Positions 1 to 8,080 of a stretch of 64,000 nt of DNA are shown piece after piece. Both the position numbers and the translations under genes were made by a program. Below the pieces are notes generated by a model, which had not been told where the DNA came from, did no database searches, and saw only the letters and a list, made by a program, of their open reading frames with translations. The first letter of the stretch is position 1, and every line of letters begins with the position of its first letter. Origin of the DNA: Streptomyces sp. TP-A0356 (GTDB lineage: Bacteria; Actinomycetota; Actinomycetes; Streptomycetales; Streptomycetaceae); assembly GCF_001417775.1 (NCBI RefSeq), contig NZ_BBZJ01000024.1, positions 1-64,000 on the forward strand. Reading direction: 5' to 3'.

Positions 1-20
1 CCCCCTGGGGTGCCGGGCCC

Positions 21-160
21 TTCGCGTGACGGGGACTACAGGTAGCCCTTGGCGTGACGGAACCTACAGGTAGCCCTTGGCGTGACGGGGACTACAGGTA
101 GCCCTTGGCGTGACGGGGACTACAGGTAGCCCTTGGCATGGCGGGGACTACAGGTACCGG
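21..160. repeat. 28-bp tandem repeat downstream of bpa
   Basis: Five starts of TACAGGTAGCCCTTGGCGTG-type units fall at 37, 65, 93, 121 and 149, exactly 28 bp apart, with a partial unit from about 21. The last unit is diverged and runs into the 3' end of the neighbouring minus-strand gene. Read on the minus strand each unit contains GGCTACCTGTAG or a close variant, which would encode Gly-Tyr-Leu-stop, like the end of the adjacent protein. Confidence 0.9.
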
Positions 161-168
161 TGACCGGG

Positions 169-738
169 TTACAGGTACGGGCCGCCCGAGCGGCCGCCCG
201 GATGGCGGTCCTCCTCGCCGTCGGGGGAGCCGACGCCCGGCGGGAGCGCGCGGCGCATCTGCTCCAGCTGGGCCCGCGCCGCCATCTGCTGGGCGAACAG
301 GGTGGTCTGGATCCCGTGGAAGAGGCCCTCCAGCCAGCCCACCAACTGGGCCTGCGCGATGCGCAGTTCCGCGTCGCTCGGGATCGCCTCGTCCGTGAAG
401 GGCAGGGAGAGCCGCTCCAGCTCCTCGACGAGTTCGGGGGCGAGACCGTCCTCCAGCTCCTTGACCGAGCTGGCGTGGATCTCCTTCAGGCGCTGCCGAC
501 TCGCCTCGTCCAAGGGAGCGGCGCGCACCTCCTCCAGCAACTGCTTGATCATGCTACCGATGCGCATGACCTTCGCCGGCTGCTCCACCTGTTCCGTCAC
601 CGGGATCTCGCGGGAGTCATCGTCTCCGGTGCCGCCGAGAGCCATTCCGTCCTGGCCCACGACCAGGATCTTCTGGGCATTCTCCGACGACCTGTCGTTC
701 CTCGGCATCTCCATGCCGCCATTCTCTCGCACCTGCAC
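169..738 (-). CDS. bpa: Bacterial proteasome activator Bpa/PafE (DUF2587)
   Basis: ATP-independent ring activator of the 20S proteasome. It opens the gate through a C-terminal hydrophobic-Tyr-X tail and admits partly unfolded substrates in the cytoplasm. The body (VEQPAKVMRIGSMIKQLLEE ... AELRIAQAQLVGWLEGLFHG ... FAQQMAARAQLEQMRRALPP) is as I recall it from M. tuberculosis Bpa (about 174 aa, against 189 here). The protein ends GGPYL, keeping the Tyr-Leu terminus. The N-terminal ~50 residues are variable and acidic. GTG at 738 has a GGGAG seven bases upstream; ATG at 714 (MEMPRN) is an alternative start. The stop lies directly against the 28-bp repeats. Confidence 0.93.
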   Translation of the reverse strand: MQVRENGGMEMPRNDRSSENAQKILVVGQDGMALGGTGDDDSREIPVTEQVEQPAKVMRIGSMIKQLLEEVRAAPLDEASRQRLKEIHASSVKELEDGLAPELVEELERLSLPFTDEAIPSDAELRIAQAQLVGWLEGLFHGIQTTLFAQQMAARAQLEQMRRALPPGVGSPDGEEDRHPGGRSGGPYL

Positions 739-790
739 GCCTCATCTCCCACGTGCCCCCGATGGAGTGTGATCCACCCTGCCGCGTCCG

Positions 791-1411
791 TCACAGCGGC
801 GCGGTGGGCGGTTCCGTGGTAGCAGGGGGTTCCGTCCCCCTCGGCGGATCCGTGGCGACCGGAGGTTCCGTGGCCACCGCCGCGGCGAGGCGCTGGAGTC
901 TGGCCTCGCAGTGGTCGAGCCAGAGGAGTTCGGCCTCGGTGTGCAGCACCAGCTGTTCCAGACCGAGCAGACGGGTGACCTCGTCCCGGTGGGAGGGCGG
1001 CTCGCCAAGGGCCTCGCAACGCTGCCGGGTGTACTCCCGCAGCGCCTCCCTCAGGTGTCGGCGCTGCGCCTCGACGACGGCCCGTACGTCGACGCCGGGC
1101 GCGCCGACCGCCATGGCCAGCTTGAGCGACAGCTCGTCGTGCGACGGACTCGTGCGCTCGACCGGGCGGGTGTACCAGTCGTGCAGTTCGGCGCGGCCCG
1201 TGGCGGTGAGCGCGTACAGCGGGCGCCCCCTCGTGTCCCGGCCCTCCTGCGCGACCAGCCCGTCCCGCTCCAGCCGCGCCAGGGTCGTGTGCACCTGCCC
1301 GGCATTCAGCACCCAAACGGCCCCGGTCCGCGCCTCCAGCTCCGCGCGCAGCCGGGCGCCGTACCGGGGGCCACGCTCCAGCAGCGCCAGCAGGCCGTGG
1401 CGTATCGACAT
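791..1411 (-). CDS. PadR-family transcriptional regulator
   Basis: About 206 aa. The N-terminal winged helix (SIRHGLLALLERGPRYGARL ... GQVHTTLARLERDGLV ... RPLYALTATGRAEL) is the PadR domain. A C-terminal helical region (about residues 90-180) fits the Vir/PadR dimerisation segment. The last ~25 residues are a low-complexity tail of TEPP/TDPP units. ATG at 1411 opens MSIRHG, the usual start of the domain; an in-frame upstream Met at 1477 would add a non-conserved extension. The gene lies on the same strand as bpa with a 52-bp gap, so the two may share a transcript. The ligand and targets cannot be read from the sequence. Confidence 0.85.
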   Translation of the reverse strand: MSIRHGLLALLERGPRYGARLRAELEARTGAVWVLNAGQVHTTLARLERDGLVAQEGRDTRGRPLYALTATGRAELHDWYTRPVERTSPSHDELSLKLAMAVGAPGVDVRAVVEAQRRHLREALREYTRQRCEALGEPPSHRDEVTRLLGLEQLVLHTEAELLWLDHCEARLQRLAAAVATEPPVATDPPRGTEPPATTEPPTAPL

Positions 1412-1567
1412 GGCCGTATCTGTAACTCGCGGGGTGGGGGAGTGCCACCCGGGGATGCCTCCTCCACTTGGGCGCACGCGCCCCGCGGTCGAGATGCCGC
1501 GCGCCGGGGTCCGTGTGACGCTGATGCTGTTGATCTTGCCGCCCGAGCCCGGGAGGGGGTCACGCGT

Positions 1568-2761
1568 GTGACTCCATGTCTGCGTACGCCGTCCAGATTC
1601 CGCACGCTCCGTGCGGCCGTCCTACCGCCGGTCCTCACGACGACGGCCGTCCTCGGGTACGGCATATCGCCCGCGTACGGCATCACCCCCGGGCAGGTGG
1701 TCCGGCCCGCCCACGGCATCCGCGCCGCCTCGTATGCCGGTCGCTCCATATCGGGACCTCGGCCCGCAGACGTCGTCGGCCTCCCACAGCCGGCCGCCCG
1801 GCAGACTTACGTCACCCGGCTCGCGTATCCGGCCCGTCTCTCCATAGCGTCGCCCTCGGCCCCATCGGCTCCTTCGGCCCCATCGGCTCCTTCGGCCCCA
1901 TCGGTTCCATCGGCTCCTTCGGCCCCCTCGAGGACCCCCGGGCAGCAGACGTCCGCTCCGCCCGCCCCTGCGTCCGCCACCGAACCCGGCGCATCCGCCA
2001 TACCCACGGGCACCACCGCGACCCGGAACCCGGCGTCCGCCATACCGACGGGCAGCTCCGCCACCGGGCACGCAACCTCCGCCCCCCACACCTCGGCCGC
2101 CGCGCACACCGCGTCCGCCACGCCCACGGCCTCCGCCACACCCACGACGAGCGCCCGGCCCACCTCCGCATCCGCCCCCGGGCACACCTCGTCCGCGCTT
2201 CCCCCGCACGCACCCGGCTCCGGGCCCGACGCGGAGGGCCCGCCCCTCCACCCGACCGCTCCCGGGCACACCGCGTCCCGTGGCCCCGCGCATCCACCCG
2301 TCCACCGGCGCCCCGAGGCCCCCCACTCCACCGCCCGGCCCTCCCCCGACTCCTCCCTTGCCGGCAGTCGGTCCGGCGAAGGCCGAATGCGGCCCGGGCG
2401 ACCGGAGAACGACGACGAGGACGAGGCGGACGAGCCGACGTACACGGACCGCGACCCCTCGGCATCCTCGTCCTCCTCGGCCTCCTCGACACCGTCGTAC
2501 CGGAAGCCGAGACCGGCTGACAGCGACACCGAGGACGCGGAGAACGAGGCGTCCGCCCGGGCGACCGACCCCGCGGAGGCCTTCTCCAGCCCGTCGCAGG
2601 GCACCGCCTCCCCCACCGCGTCCCGGGGCGCCACTCTGCCCGCCCGGCAGGCCGCCGCCTCGGAGCCCATGGTGGAGATCCTTCCCCTCGGCAGCGGCCT
2701 GGTCCTCGTCGGTCTCGGCCTGGCGCTCGCGCTCTTCGCGGTGCGCCTGCGGCGGCAGTGA
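1568..2761 (+). CDS. Secreted low-complexity protein with C-terminal membrane anchor
   Basis: About 397 aa. GTG at 1568 follows GGGAGGGGG with good spacing. An N-terminal Arg-rich stretch and hydrophobic segment (VLPPVLTTTAVLGYG) look like a signal peptide. Residues about 95-320 are Ser/Pro/Ala/Thr-rich, with a run of SAP units at DNA 1853-1925. An acidic Ser-rich stretch follows, then ILPLGSGLVLVGLGLALALF and a short basic tail (VRLRRQ). The last part looks like a C-terminal transmembrane anchor resembling a sorting signal, but I see no clear LPXTG motif (LPLGS instead). A cell-wall or stalk-like role is inference. It converges on the next gene with 13 bp between stops. Confidence 0.7.
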   Translation: MTPCLRTPSRFRTLRAAVLPPVLTTTAVLGYGISPAYGITPGQVVRPAHGIRAASYAGRSISGPRPADVVGLPQPAARQTYVTRLAYPARLSIASPSAPSAPSAPSAPSAPSVPSAPSAPSRTPGQQTSAPPAPASATEPGASAIPTGTTATRNPASAIPTGSSATGHATSAPHTSAAAHTASATPTASATPTTSARPTSASAPGHTSSALPPHAPGSGPDAEGPPLHPTAPGHTASRGPAHPPVHRRPEAPHSTARPSPDSSLAGSRSGEGRMRPGRPENDDEDEADEPTYTDRDPSASSSSSASSTPSYRKPRPADSDTEDAENEASARATDPAEAFSSPSQGTASPTASRGATLPARQAAASEPMVEILPLGSGLVLVGLGLALALFAVRLRRQ

Positions 2762-2774
2762 CCGACCCGCCCGC

Positions 2775-3755
2775 TCACTCCACCACCAGCAGCACCTTTC
2801 CGATGTGCCCGCTCTCCTCGACCACCCGGTGGGCCGTGGCCGCCTCGCTCATCGGGATCTCGCGGTCGATGATCGGGCGGACATGACCGGAGGCGACCAG
2901 CGGCCAGACGTGCTCGCGCACCGCCGCCACGATCGCCGCCTTCTCACTCAGCGGCCGTGACCGCAGCGAGGTGGCGGTGATGGCCGCCTGCTTCCGCAGC
3001 AGCGTGTTGAGGTTGAGCTCGCCCTTCGTTCCGCCCTGCAGACCGATGATCGCGAGGCGCCCGTTCACCGCGAGGGCCTCGACGTTGCGGTCCAGGTACT
3101 TCGCGCCCATGTTGTCGAGGATGACGTCCGCGCCGGACCCGGCCGTGTTCTCCCGGATCTCCTCCACGAAGTCCTGCTCGCGGTAGTTGATCAGCACGTC
3201 CGCACCCAGTTCGGCGCAGCGTTCCAGCTTCTGCTTGGTGCCCGCCGTCACCGCCACCTTCGCGCCCGCCGCCTTGGCCAGCTGGATCGCCATCGTGCCG
3301 ATGCCGCTGGAGCCGCCGTGCACGAGCAGCGTCTCGCCCGGACGCAGATGGGCGATCATGAACACGTTGGACCAGACCGTGCAGGTCACCTCGGGCAGCG
3401 CGGCCGCGTGGCGCAGGTCGAGCCCCTCGGGCACGGGCAGCAGCTGACCGGCCGGGACGGCGACCTTCTCGGCGTATCCGCCGCCCGCGAGCAGCGCGCA
3501 CACCTCGTCGCCCACGGCCCAGCCCGAGACACCGGGGCCGAGCGCGGAGATCCGCCCGGAGCACTCGAGCCCGGGATATGGGGGCGCGCCCGGCGGCGGG
3601 TTGTAGAAGCCCTGCCGCTGGAGGATGTCGGCGCGGTTGACGGCGCTGGCCACCACGTCGACCAGCACTTCGCCCTCGGCGGGTACGGGATCGGGGACCT
3701 CGGTCCACACCAGCGCCTCGGGCCCACCGGGTTCGGGAATCGTGATCGCGTACAT
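2775..3755 (-). CDS. NAD(P)H:quinone oxidoreductase, zinc-free MDR family
   Basis: A 326-aa medium-chain reductase of the PIG3/QOR type, expected to reduce quinones with NADPH. It opens MYAITIPEPGGPEALVW, typical of the family. The substrate side has NRADILQRQGFYNPPPG, and the nucleotide fold is VHGGSSGIGTMAIQLAKAAG at about 142-162. No catalytic-zinc ligand set is evident. ATG at 3755 is chosen because the longer in-frame extension is non-conserved and would run over the parS palindrome. An inverted repeat at 3813-3829 lies 58 bp upstream and may be an operator. Confidence 0.9.
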   Translation of the reverse strand: MYAITIPEPGGPEALVWTEVPDPVPAEGEVLVDVVASAVNRADILQRQGFYNPPPGAPPYPGLECSGRISALGPGVSGWAVGDEVCALLAGGGYAEKVAVPAGQLLPVPEGLDLRHAAALPEVTCTVWSNVFMIAHLRPGETLLVHGGSSGIGTMAIQLAKAAGAKVAVTAGTKQKLERCAELGADVLINYREQDFVEEIRENTAGSGADVILDNMGAKYLDRNVEALAVNGRLAIIGLQGGTKGELNLNTLLRKQAAITATSLRSRPLSEKAAIVAAVREHVWPLVASGHVRPIIDREIPMSEAATAHRVVEESGHIGKVLLVVE

Positions 3756-3812
3756 GAGGGGGACGCTACTCCTCACCGGGTGCCCCTCAGGACCGGTACC
3801 CTCATCGGGACT

Positions 3813-3829
3813 CTCACCCGATGGGTGAG
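3813..3829. promoter_or_regulatory. Perfect 7-3-7 inverted repeat upstream of the quinone oxidoreductase
   Basis: CTCACCC-GAT-GGGTGAG is perfectly symmetrical and lies 58 bp upstream of the oxidoreductase start. A second overlapping pair, CATCGGG...CCCGATG, shares the site. The position suits an operator; the regulator is unknown. Confidence 0.45.
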
Positions 3830-3873
3830 GAGATGTTCGTCCGGTTGGCGCGCCATCGCGTCCCGGCCCGGAA

Positions 3874-3887
3874 GTTTCACGTGAAAC
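3874..3887. other. parS: parS centromere site (ParB binding)
   Basis: GTTTCACGTGAAAC is a perfect palindrome identical to the 14-bp parS sequence bound by ParB in Streptomyces, where sites cluster around oriC. It lies in the gap between the moeA-like stop (3917) and the oxidoreductase start (3755), outside any supported gene. Confidence 0.92.
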
Positions 3888-3916
3888 ACTCCCCGTTCCG
3901 ACTCGTCCTGCCGAGC

Positions 3917-5473
3917 TCACCCCGCCAACGGCCAGGGGAGATCGAGGAGTTCCAGTTCCTCACCGAGGCGGGCACCACCGGGCGGTACGACCGCGAGGGC
4001 ATCCGCGGCGGCGATACCGCGCAGCATGGCGGGGCCGTTGTAGTGCAGCGGCACGGCCCGGTCGGCACGTACGGCGACGGGGATGAGCCGGGTGTCGTAC
4101 GGGTGACCGTGGACGGATTCCCTCAGGGGCAGCCTGTACGGCTCCGGGGCCACACGGCCCGCGAGGGTGCGCAGCAGCGGCTCGGCGAGCGTGAGCAGGC
4201 CGGAGACGGCCGCGAGAGGGTTGCCGGGCAGGCCGACGAGGTGCTGGTCCTCCCGGATACGGGCAAGCAGCATGGGATGGCCCGGGCGCACCTTCACCCC
4301 GTTGACGAGGAGGTCTGCGCCGACGCGGCGCAGTGTGGGGTGGACATGGTCGACCGGGCCCGCGGCCGTGCCGCCGGTGGTGACGATCAGGTCGGCCGTC
4401 GAGGTCGTGACCGCCTGGTGCAGGGCCTCGGCATCGTCGCCGACCCGCCGGACGGCCACCACGTCCGCGCCGAGTGCGCGCAGCCAGGGCGGCAGCATCG
4501 GACCGAGCGCGTCCCGGATCAGGCCGTCCCTGGGCAGGCCCTCGGTGAGCAATTCGTCGCCCAGGACCAGGACTTCGGCGCGCGGTCGGGGCAGCGCGGA
4601 GAGGGTGTCGTACCCCGCGGCCGCGGCGAGCCCGAGCACGGCCGGGGTGATCACGGTGCCCGAGGGGAGCAACTGGTCGCCGGTGTGGCACTCCTGGCCG
4701 CGGGGCCGGATGTCCTGACCGTGCGCGACGATGGGGGTCCCCGCCGCTCCGGCGGATCCCGGACCTTGGGGGAGGGCGGCGTGCAGCCGCCCCTTGTCGT
4801 CCACGCGCCCGTGTTCACTGCGCAGGACCGCGGTGGTGTCCGCAGGGATGCGCGCGCCGGTGGCGATCCGCACGGCCTCGCCGTCCTGGAGACGCTCCGG
4901 CTCCGCGTGCCCGGCGAGGACCCCGTCCTCCCGTACGTCCCAGGGGCCGGGCCCCGCGACCGCCCAGCCGTCCATGGCCGAGGTGTTGAAGGAGGGCAGG
5001 TCGGTGAGGGCCCTGAGGGGCACGGCGAGAACCAGGCCGAGAGCGGCGTCCAGCGGGACGGCGACGGGCGGCGGCCGGCGCACGGAACGGGCGGCGCGCT
5101 CGGCGGCGGCACGGGCCTCGGGCCAGGGCGTGGCCCTGTGGTGGGCGTGGTGCGTGGACATCGCCGCCGAGGACGGGCCGGCGCCCGCCGGGTCGTCCTG
5201 GACCACGTCCTGGCTGCCGGAGTGGTGCGTGGTGCGGGGCTCGGGTCCGGGCGTACGGGTGCCGGACCGCGCGGGTCGGGGTCCGGGGTCCCGCACGAGG
5301 GCGAGAGCCTCTTCGAGCTCCAGGTCGTGCTGTTCCTGGCGCTCCTCGGACGGACGGGCGGAGCGGGTCTCCCGGGAACGGCCGCTTCCGCCGCTGTCGT
5401 CGACCACGGCCAGGGCCTCCTCCACGTAGCGCTCTTCGCCGTCCAGGCGTCCCTGGTTGCCCCGCCCGGTCAT
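3917..5473 (-). CDS. MoeA-family molybdopterin molybdotransferase with N-terminal extension
   Basis: MoeA inserts molybdate into adenylylated molybdopterin to form molybdenum cofactor. The MoeA core begins near residue 105 (STHHAHH...) and contains PSFNTSAMDGWAV, IATGARIPADTTAVL, VLVLGDELL, VTTGGTAAGPVDHV and LVGLPGNPLAAV, which covers the MoeA and MoCF-binding domains. ATG at 5473 overlaps the stop of the upstream mobA-like gene (ATGA), so the two are probably co-translated. This adds about 105 residues of charged, low-complexity sequence before the core. An internal start at MSTHHAHH would give a family-sized ~414-aa protein. No other cofactor genes are nearby. Confidence 0.87.
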   Translation of the reverse strand: MTGRGNQGRLDGEERYVEEALAVVDDSGGSGRSRETRSARPSEERQEQHDLELEEALALVRDPGPRPARSGTRTPGPEPRTTHHSGSQDVVQDDPAGAGPSSAAMSTHHAHHRATPWPEARAAAERAARSVRRPPPVAVPLDAALGLVLAVPLRALTDLPSFNTSAMDGWAVAGPGPWDVREDGVLAGHAEPERLQDGEAVRIATGARIPADTTAVLRSEHGRVDDKGRLHAALPQGPGSAGAAGTPIVAHGQDIRPRGQECHTGDQLLPSGTVITPAVLGLAAAAGYDTLSALPRPRAEVLVLGDELLTEGLPRDGLIRDALGPMLPPWLRALGADVVAVRRVGDDAEALHQAVTTSTADLIVTTGGTAAGPVDHVHPTLRRVGADLLVNGVKVRPGHPMLLARIREDQHLVGLPGNPLAAVSGLLTLAEPLLRTLAGRVAPEPYRLPLRESVHGHPYDTRLIPVAVRADRAVPLHYNGPAMLRGIAAADALAVVPPGGARLGEELELLDLPWPLAG

Positions 5474-6429
5474 CCGGCGTCCGGCTTGGCCTCGGCGGCG
5501 GCTTCGTCCGCCCAGCGCAGGGCCAGCGCTGCAGCCTTGCGGGCGGCCTCGGCGACCGCCTCGGGGCCGCCGTTCGCCTGCGCGGCCGCGTAGCCGACGA
5601 GGAACGTCGTCAAGGGGGCCGCGGGGCGTGCGACGCCGTGCGCGGCGTCCCGGGCGAGGTCGAGGAGGACGGCGGTGTCGACGTCCAGGTCGATGCCCAG
5701 TTCGTCCTTGACTGCGGAAATCCATTCATCCAACACGTGCCCATGCTCCCTGATCCGTGAACGGGCGGCGGCGATGTCGTCCCAGGTGTCGCAGTCGAAG
5801 GCCGCGACGGGGTCGAAGATACGGGTGAGACCGAGCCGGGCGACCAGGCGCCGCAGGGGAAGGCCCCTGAGGCCACGGCCCGGCGAGCGCCCGGCGCCTG
5901 CTTCGTCACGGGTGTGGGTGGTGTGCTCGGCCTGACCGGACAGACCGTTGTGCTCGGCGGCCAGGTGCCGGAGCTCGCGGCGCAGGGGGGCGCTGCGGTA
6001 GGCGGCGACGAGGGGCTGATCACGGCCCTCGGGGTCGGTGAGCACCGCCCCTTCGGCACCGCTCTCCCGCAGGGCGCCCAGCAGCCGTCGTACCGTGCCC
6101 TCCTCCAGGAACGGCAGATCGGCCGAGAGCACGACGACATACCCGGCCGAGGTCCCCCTCAGCCCCGCGTCCAGCGCGGCGACGGGTCCGGCGCCGGGCG
6201 GCTCCTCGCGGGCCCACACCACGGGGCGGGAGGTGGGTCTGGGCTCGGCGACGACCACCGTGGTGGCCGCGCCGGCGCAGGCCGCCAGCACGCGGTCGAG
6301 CAGCGCCCGCCCGCCGACCCGCACACCGGGCTTGTCGATCCCGCCGAGCCGTCGGGCCGCACCGCCCGCGAGCACGACGGCGTCGTACACATCGGCGCCG
6401 GGGTCGGCCGGGAGCTGGTACGCGGTCAT
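5470..6429 (-). CDS. MobA-like molybdenum cofactor guanylyltransferase fused to a DUF6457-like domain
   Basis: About 319 aa. The N-terminal half is a nucleotidyltransferase: AVVLAGGAARRLGGIDKPGV is the LAGG...K nucleotide-binding signature, followed by GPVAALDAGL, VLSADLPFLEE (metal-binding Asp) and FDCDTWDDIAAAR. MobA attaches GMP to molybdopterin. The C-terminal ~85 residues (LDEWISAVKDELGIDLD ... FLVGYAAAQANGG) are a separate helical domain common in actinobacterial homologues. ATG at 6429 (MTAYQLP) is preferred; a Met at 6465 adds a poorly conserved dozen residues. The stop overlaps the moeA-like start. Confidence 0.86.
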   Translation of the reverse strand: MTAYQLPADPGADVYDAVVLAGGAARRLGGIDKPGVRVGGRALLDRVLAACAGAATTVVVAEPRPTSRPVVWAREEPPGAGPVAALDAGLRGTSAGYVVVLSADLPFLEEGTVRRLLGALRESGAEGAVLTDPEGRDQPLVAAYRSAPLRRELRHLAAEHNGLSGQAEHTTHTRDEAGAGRSPGRGLRGLPLRRLVARLGLTRIFDPVAAFDCDTWDDIAAARSRIREHGHVLDEWISAVKDELGIDLDVDTAVLLDLARDAAHGVARPAAPLTTFLVGYAAAQANGGPEAVAEAARKAAALALRWADEAAAEAKPDAG

Positions 6430-6480
6430 GCCCCCGAGTATGGGCGTCCCACCGATCAATGCCACCCCCGCGCACTGCGG

Positions 6481-6555
6481 CTGTGCCCGGAGGCCCCGTC
6501 ACCGGCTGTGCCCGGAGACCCTGTCACCGGCTGTGCCCGGAGGCCCCGTCACCGG
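6481..6555. repeat. 25-bp direct repeat, three copies
   Basis: Three adjacent units beginning CTGTGCCCGGAG at 6481, 6506 and 6531, with two substitutions in the middle unit. They fill the gap between the mobA-like start (6429) and the bkdC stop (6584). Confidence 0.9.
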
Positions 6556-6583
6556 CGACGAGCCTCCGGCCGCGGCCGTCGGC

Positions 6584-8080
6584 TCAGAGCGTGCGCAGCA
6601 GCACTGCCGGCTGTTCCACGCAGTCCGCCACATACCGCAGGAAGCCGCCCGCCGTGCCTCCGTCGCACACGCGGTGGTCGAAGGTGAGCGAGAGCTGCAC
6701 GACCTGCCGCACCGCCAGCTCGCCCTGGTGCACCCAGGGCTTGGGGACGATACGGCCGACGCCGAGCATGGCCGCCTCGGGGTGGTTGATGATCGGCGTG
6801 GAGCCGTCGACGCCGAACACTCCGTAGTTGTTCAACGTGAAGGTCCCGCCCGTGAGTTCCGCGGGCGTGAGGGTTCCGGCGCGTGCTGCCTTGGTCAGCC
6901 GCCCGAACTCCGCCGTCAGCGACTCGGCGTCCCGTGTGTGCGCGTCCCGTACGACGGGGACGACGAGCCCCCGCTCGGTCTGCGCGGCGAACCCGAGATG
7001 CACCCGGTCCAACCGGACAATCTCCCGGGCCTCCATGTCGATGGTGGAGTTGAGCTCGGGGTAACGGGCGAGCGCGGCGGTGCAGATGCGGGCCAGCAGC
7101 GCGAGGAGGGAGATCTTGGGTCCTCCGGCCGCGTTCATGGCGGCGCGGGCGCTCATGAGCTCCGTGGCGTCGGCGTCCACCCAGCAGGTCGCGTCGGGAA
7201 TCTCCCGCCGGCTCCGGGAGAGCTTGTCGGCGACGGCGCCCCGGACGCCCTTGAGGGGCACGCGGGCTCCGGCGGCGGTGTCTTCACGCGCGCTGGTGGA
7301 CACGCCCGAGGCGGGCGGGACCGCTCCGGCGGCCGACGCGGCCGTCATGGGGGCGGCCTCGCGCGCTCCTGCGGGAGCCACGGCACCCGCGGGAGCCCTC
7401 ATGACCTCCGTGGTCCCCGTCACCACGGCCCTCAGCGCCTCTTCGACATCCGCCCGCAGGATGAGCCCGTCGGGTCCGGAGCCCGCCAGCTGCCGCAGGT
7501 CCACGCCGTTCGCACGGGCGAGCCTGCGGACCAGCGGAGAGATCACCGGGACCGGACCGTCGGCACGCTCCGGTGCGGCGGCGCGGTGCGTCCCGTCCAG
7601 GGCCGTGGATTCCGGGACTTCGGCGGTCGCCAGTGGTGTCCGGGAGACGGTCGCGGGACCGGAGTCCGCCCGGGCCGGGGCCTGCGTGGTGTCACGTTCG
7701 GCCGTGTGGGCCACTCCGTCCGTGCGCCCTGTGCCGGGCTGGGGCGGCCGCACCCTGCGGCGGCGGGCGGGAGCCGCCGAGGTGCCGTACCCGACCAGCA
7801 CGTTCCCGGAGGACTCCGCGGCCGGGTCCGCGGCGGCACCCACGGCCACCGTCAACAGCGGCGCCCCCACCGGCAGTTCCGCGCCCTCCTCGCCGAAGCG
7901 GGCCGTGACCACGCCCCCGTAGGGGCACGGCACCTCGACCATCGCCTTCGCCGTCTCCACCTCGACGACCGGCTGGTCGACCGCGACGACGTCCCCCACC
8001 TGCACCAGCCAGCGGACGATCTCCGCCTCGGTCAGCCCCTCTCCGAGGTCGGGCAGCCTGAACTCCAGCACCTGGGCCAT
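6584..8080 (-). CDS. bkdC: Branched-chain 2-oxoacid dehydrogenase E2 (dihydrolipoamide acyltransferase)
   Basis: About 498 aa, the core of the BCDH complex, which makes branched acyl-CoA from Val, Leu and Ile 2-oxoacids for fatty-acid and polyketide starters. The N-terminal lipoyl domain (FRLPDLGEGLTEAEIV) carries the lipoylated Lys in VETAKAMVEV. A Pro/Ala/Thr-rich linker follows, then a peripheral-subunit-binding domain (ISPLVRRLARANGVDLRQL). The catalytic domain holds NTIDxE-type core sequence, FTLNNYGVFGVD and the active-site motif DHRVCDG near the C terminus. ATG at 8080 overlaps the E1 beta stop (ATGA). Confidence 0.95.
   Translation of the reverse strand: MAQVLEFRLPDLGEGLTEAEIVRWLVQVGDVVAVDQPVVEVETAKAMVEVPCPYGGVVTARFGEEGAELPVGAPLLTVAVGAAADPAAESSGNVLVGYGTSAAPARRRRVRPPQPGTGRTDGVAHTAERDTTQAPARADSGPATVSRTPLATAEVPESTALDGTHRAAAPERADGPVPVISPLVRRLARANGVDLRQLAGSGPDGLILRADVEEALRAVVTGTTEVMRAPAGAVAPAGAREAAPMTAASAAGAVPPASGVSTSAREDTAAGARVPLKGVRGAVADKLSRSRREIPDATCWVDADATELMSARAAMNAAGGPKISLLALLARICTAALARYPELNSTIDMEAREIVRLDRVHLGFAAQTERGLVVPVVRDAHTRDAESLTAEFGRLTKAARAGTLTPAELTGGTFTLNNYGVFGVDGSTPIINHPEAAMLGVGRIVPKPWVHQGELAVRQVVQLSLTFDHRVCDGGTAGGFLRYVADCVEQPAVLLRTL

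Noticed and set aside
21..160. CRISPR array
   Set aside because: The 28-bp units are directly adjacent with no unique spacers, so this is a simple tandem repeat.
911..1567. Extension of the secreted protein frame to an upstream start at 911
   Set aside because: It overlaps the PadR gene antisense; the GTG at 1568 has a strong ribosome site and begins a signal-peptide-like sequence.
3821..5593. Long plus-strand frame of about 590 codons
   Set aside because: It lies antisense to the moeA-like gene, is Gly/Arg/Val-rich, has no recognisable motif, and is the usual shadow of a GC-rich gene.
6481..6555. CRISPR-like or attachment repeat
   Set aside because: Only three contiguous 25-bp units without spacers; no mobile gene nearby.
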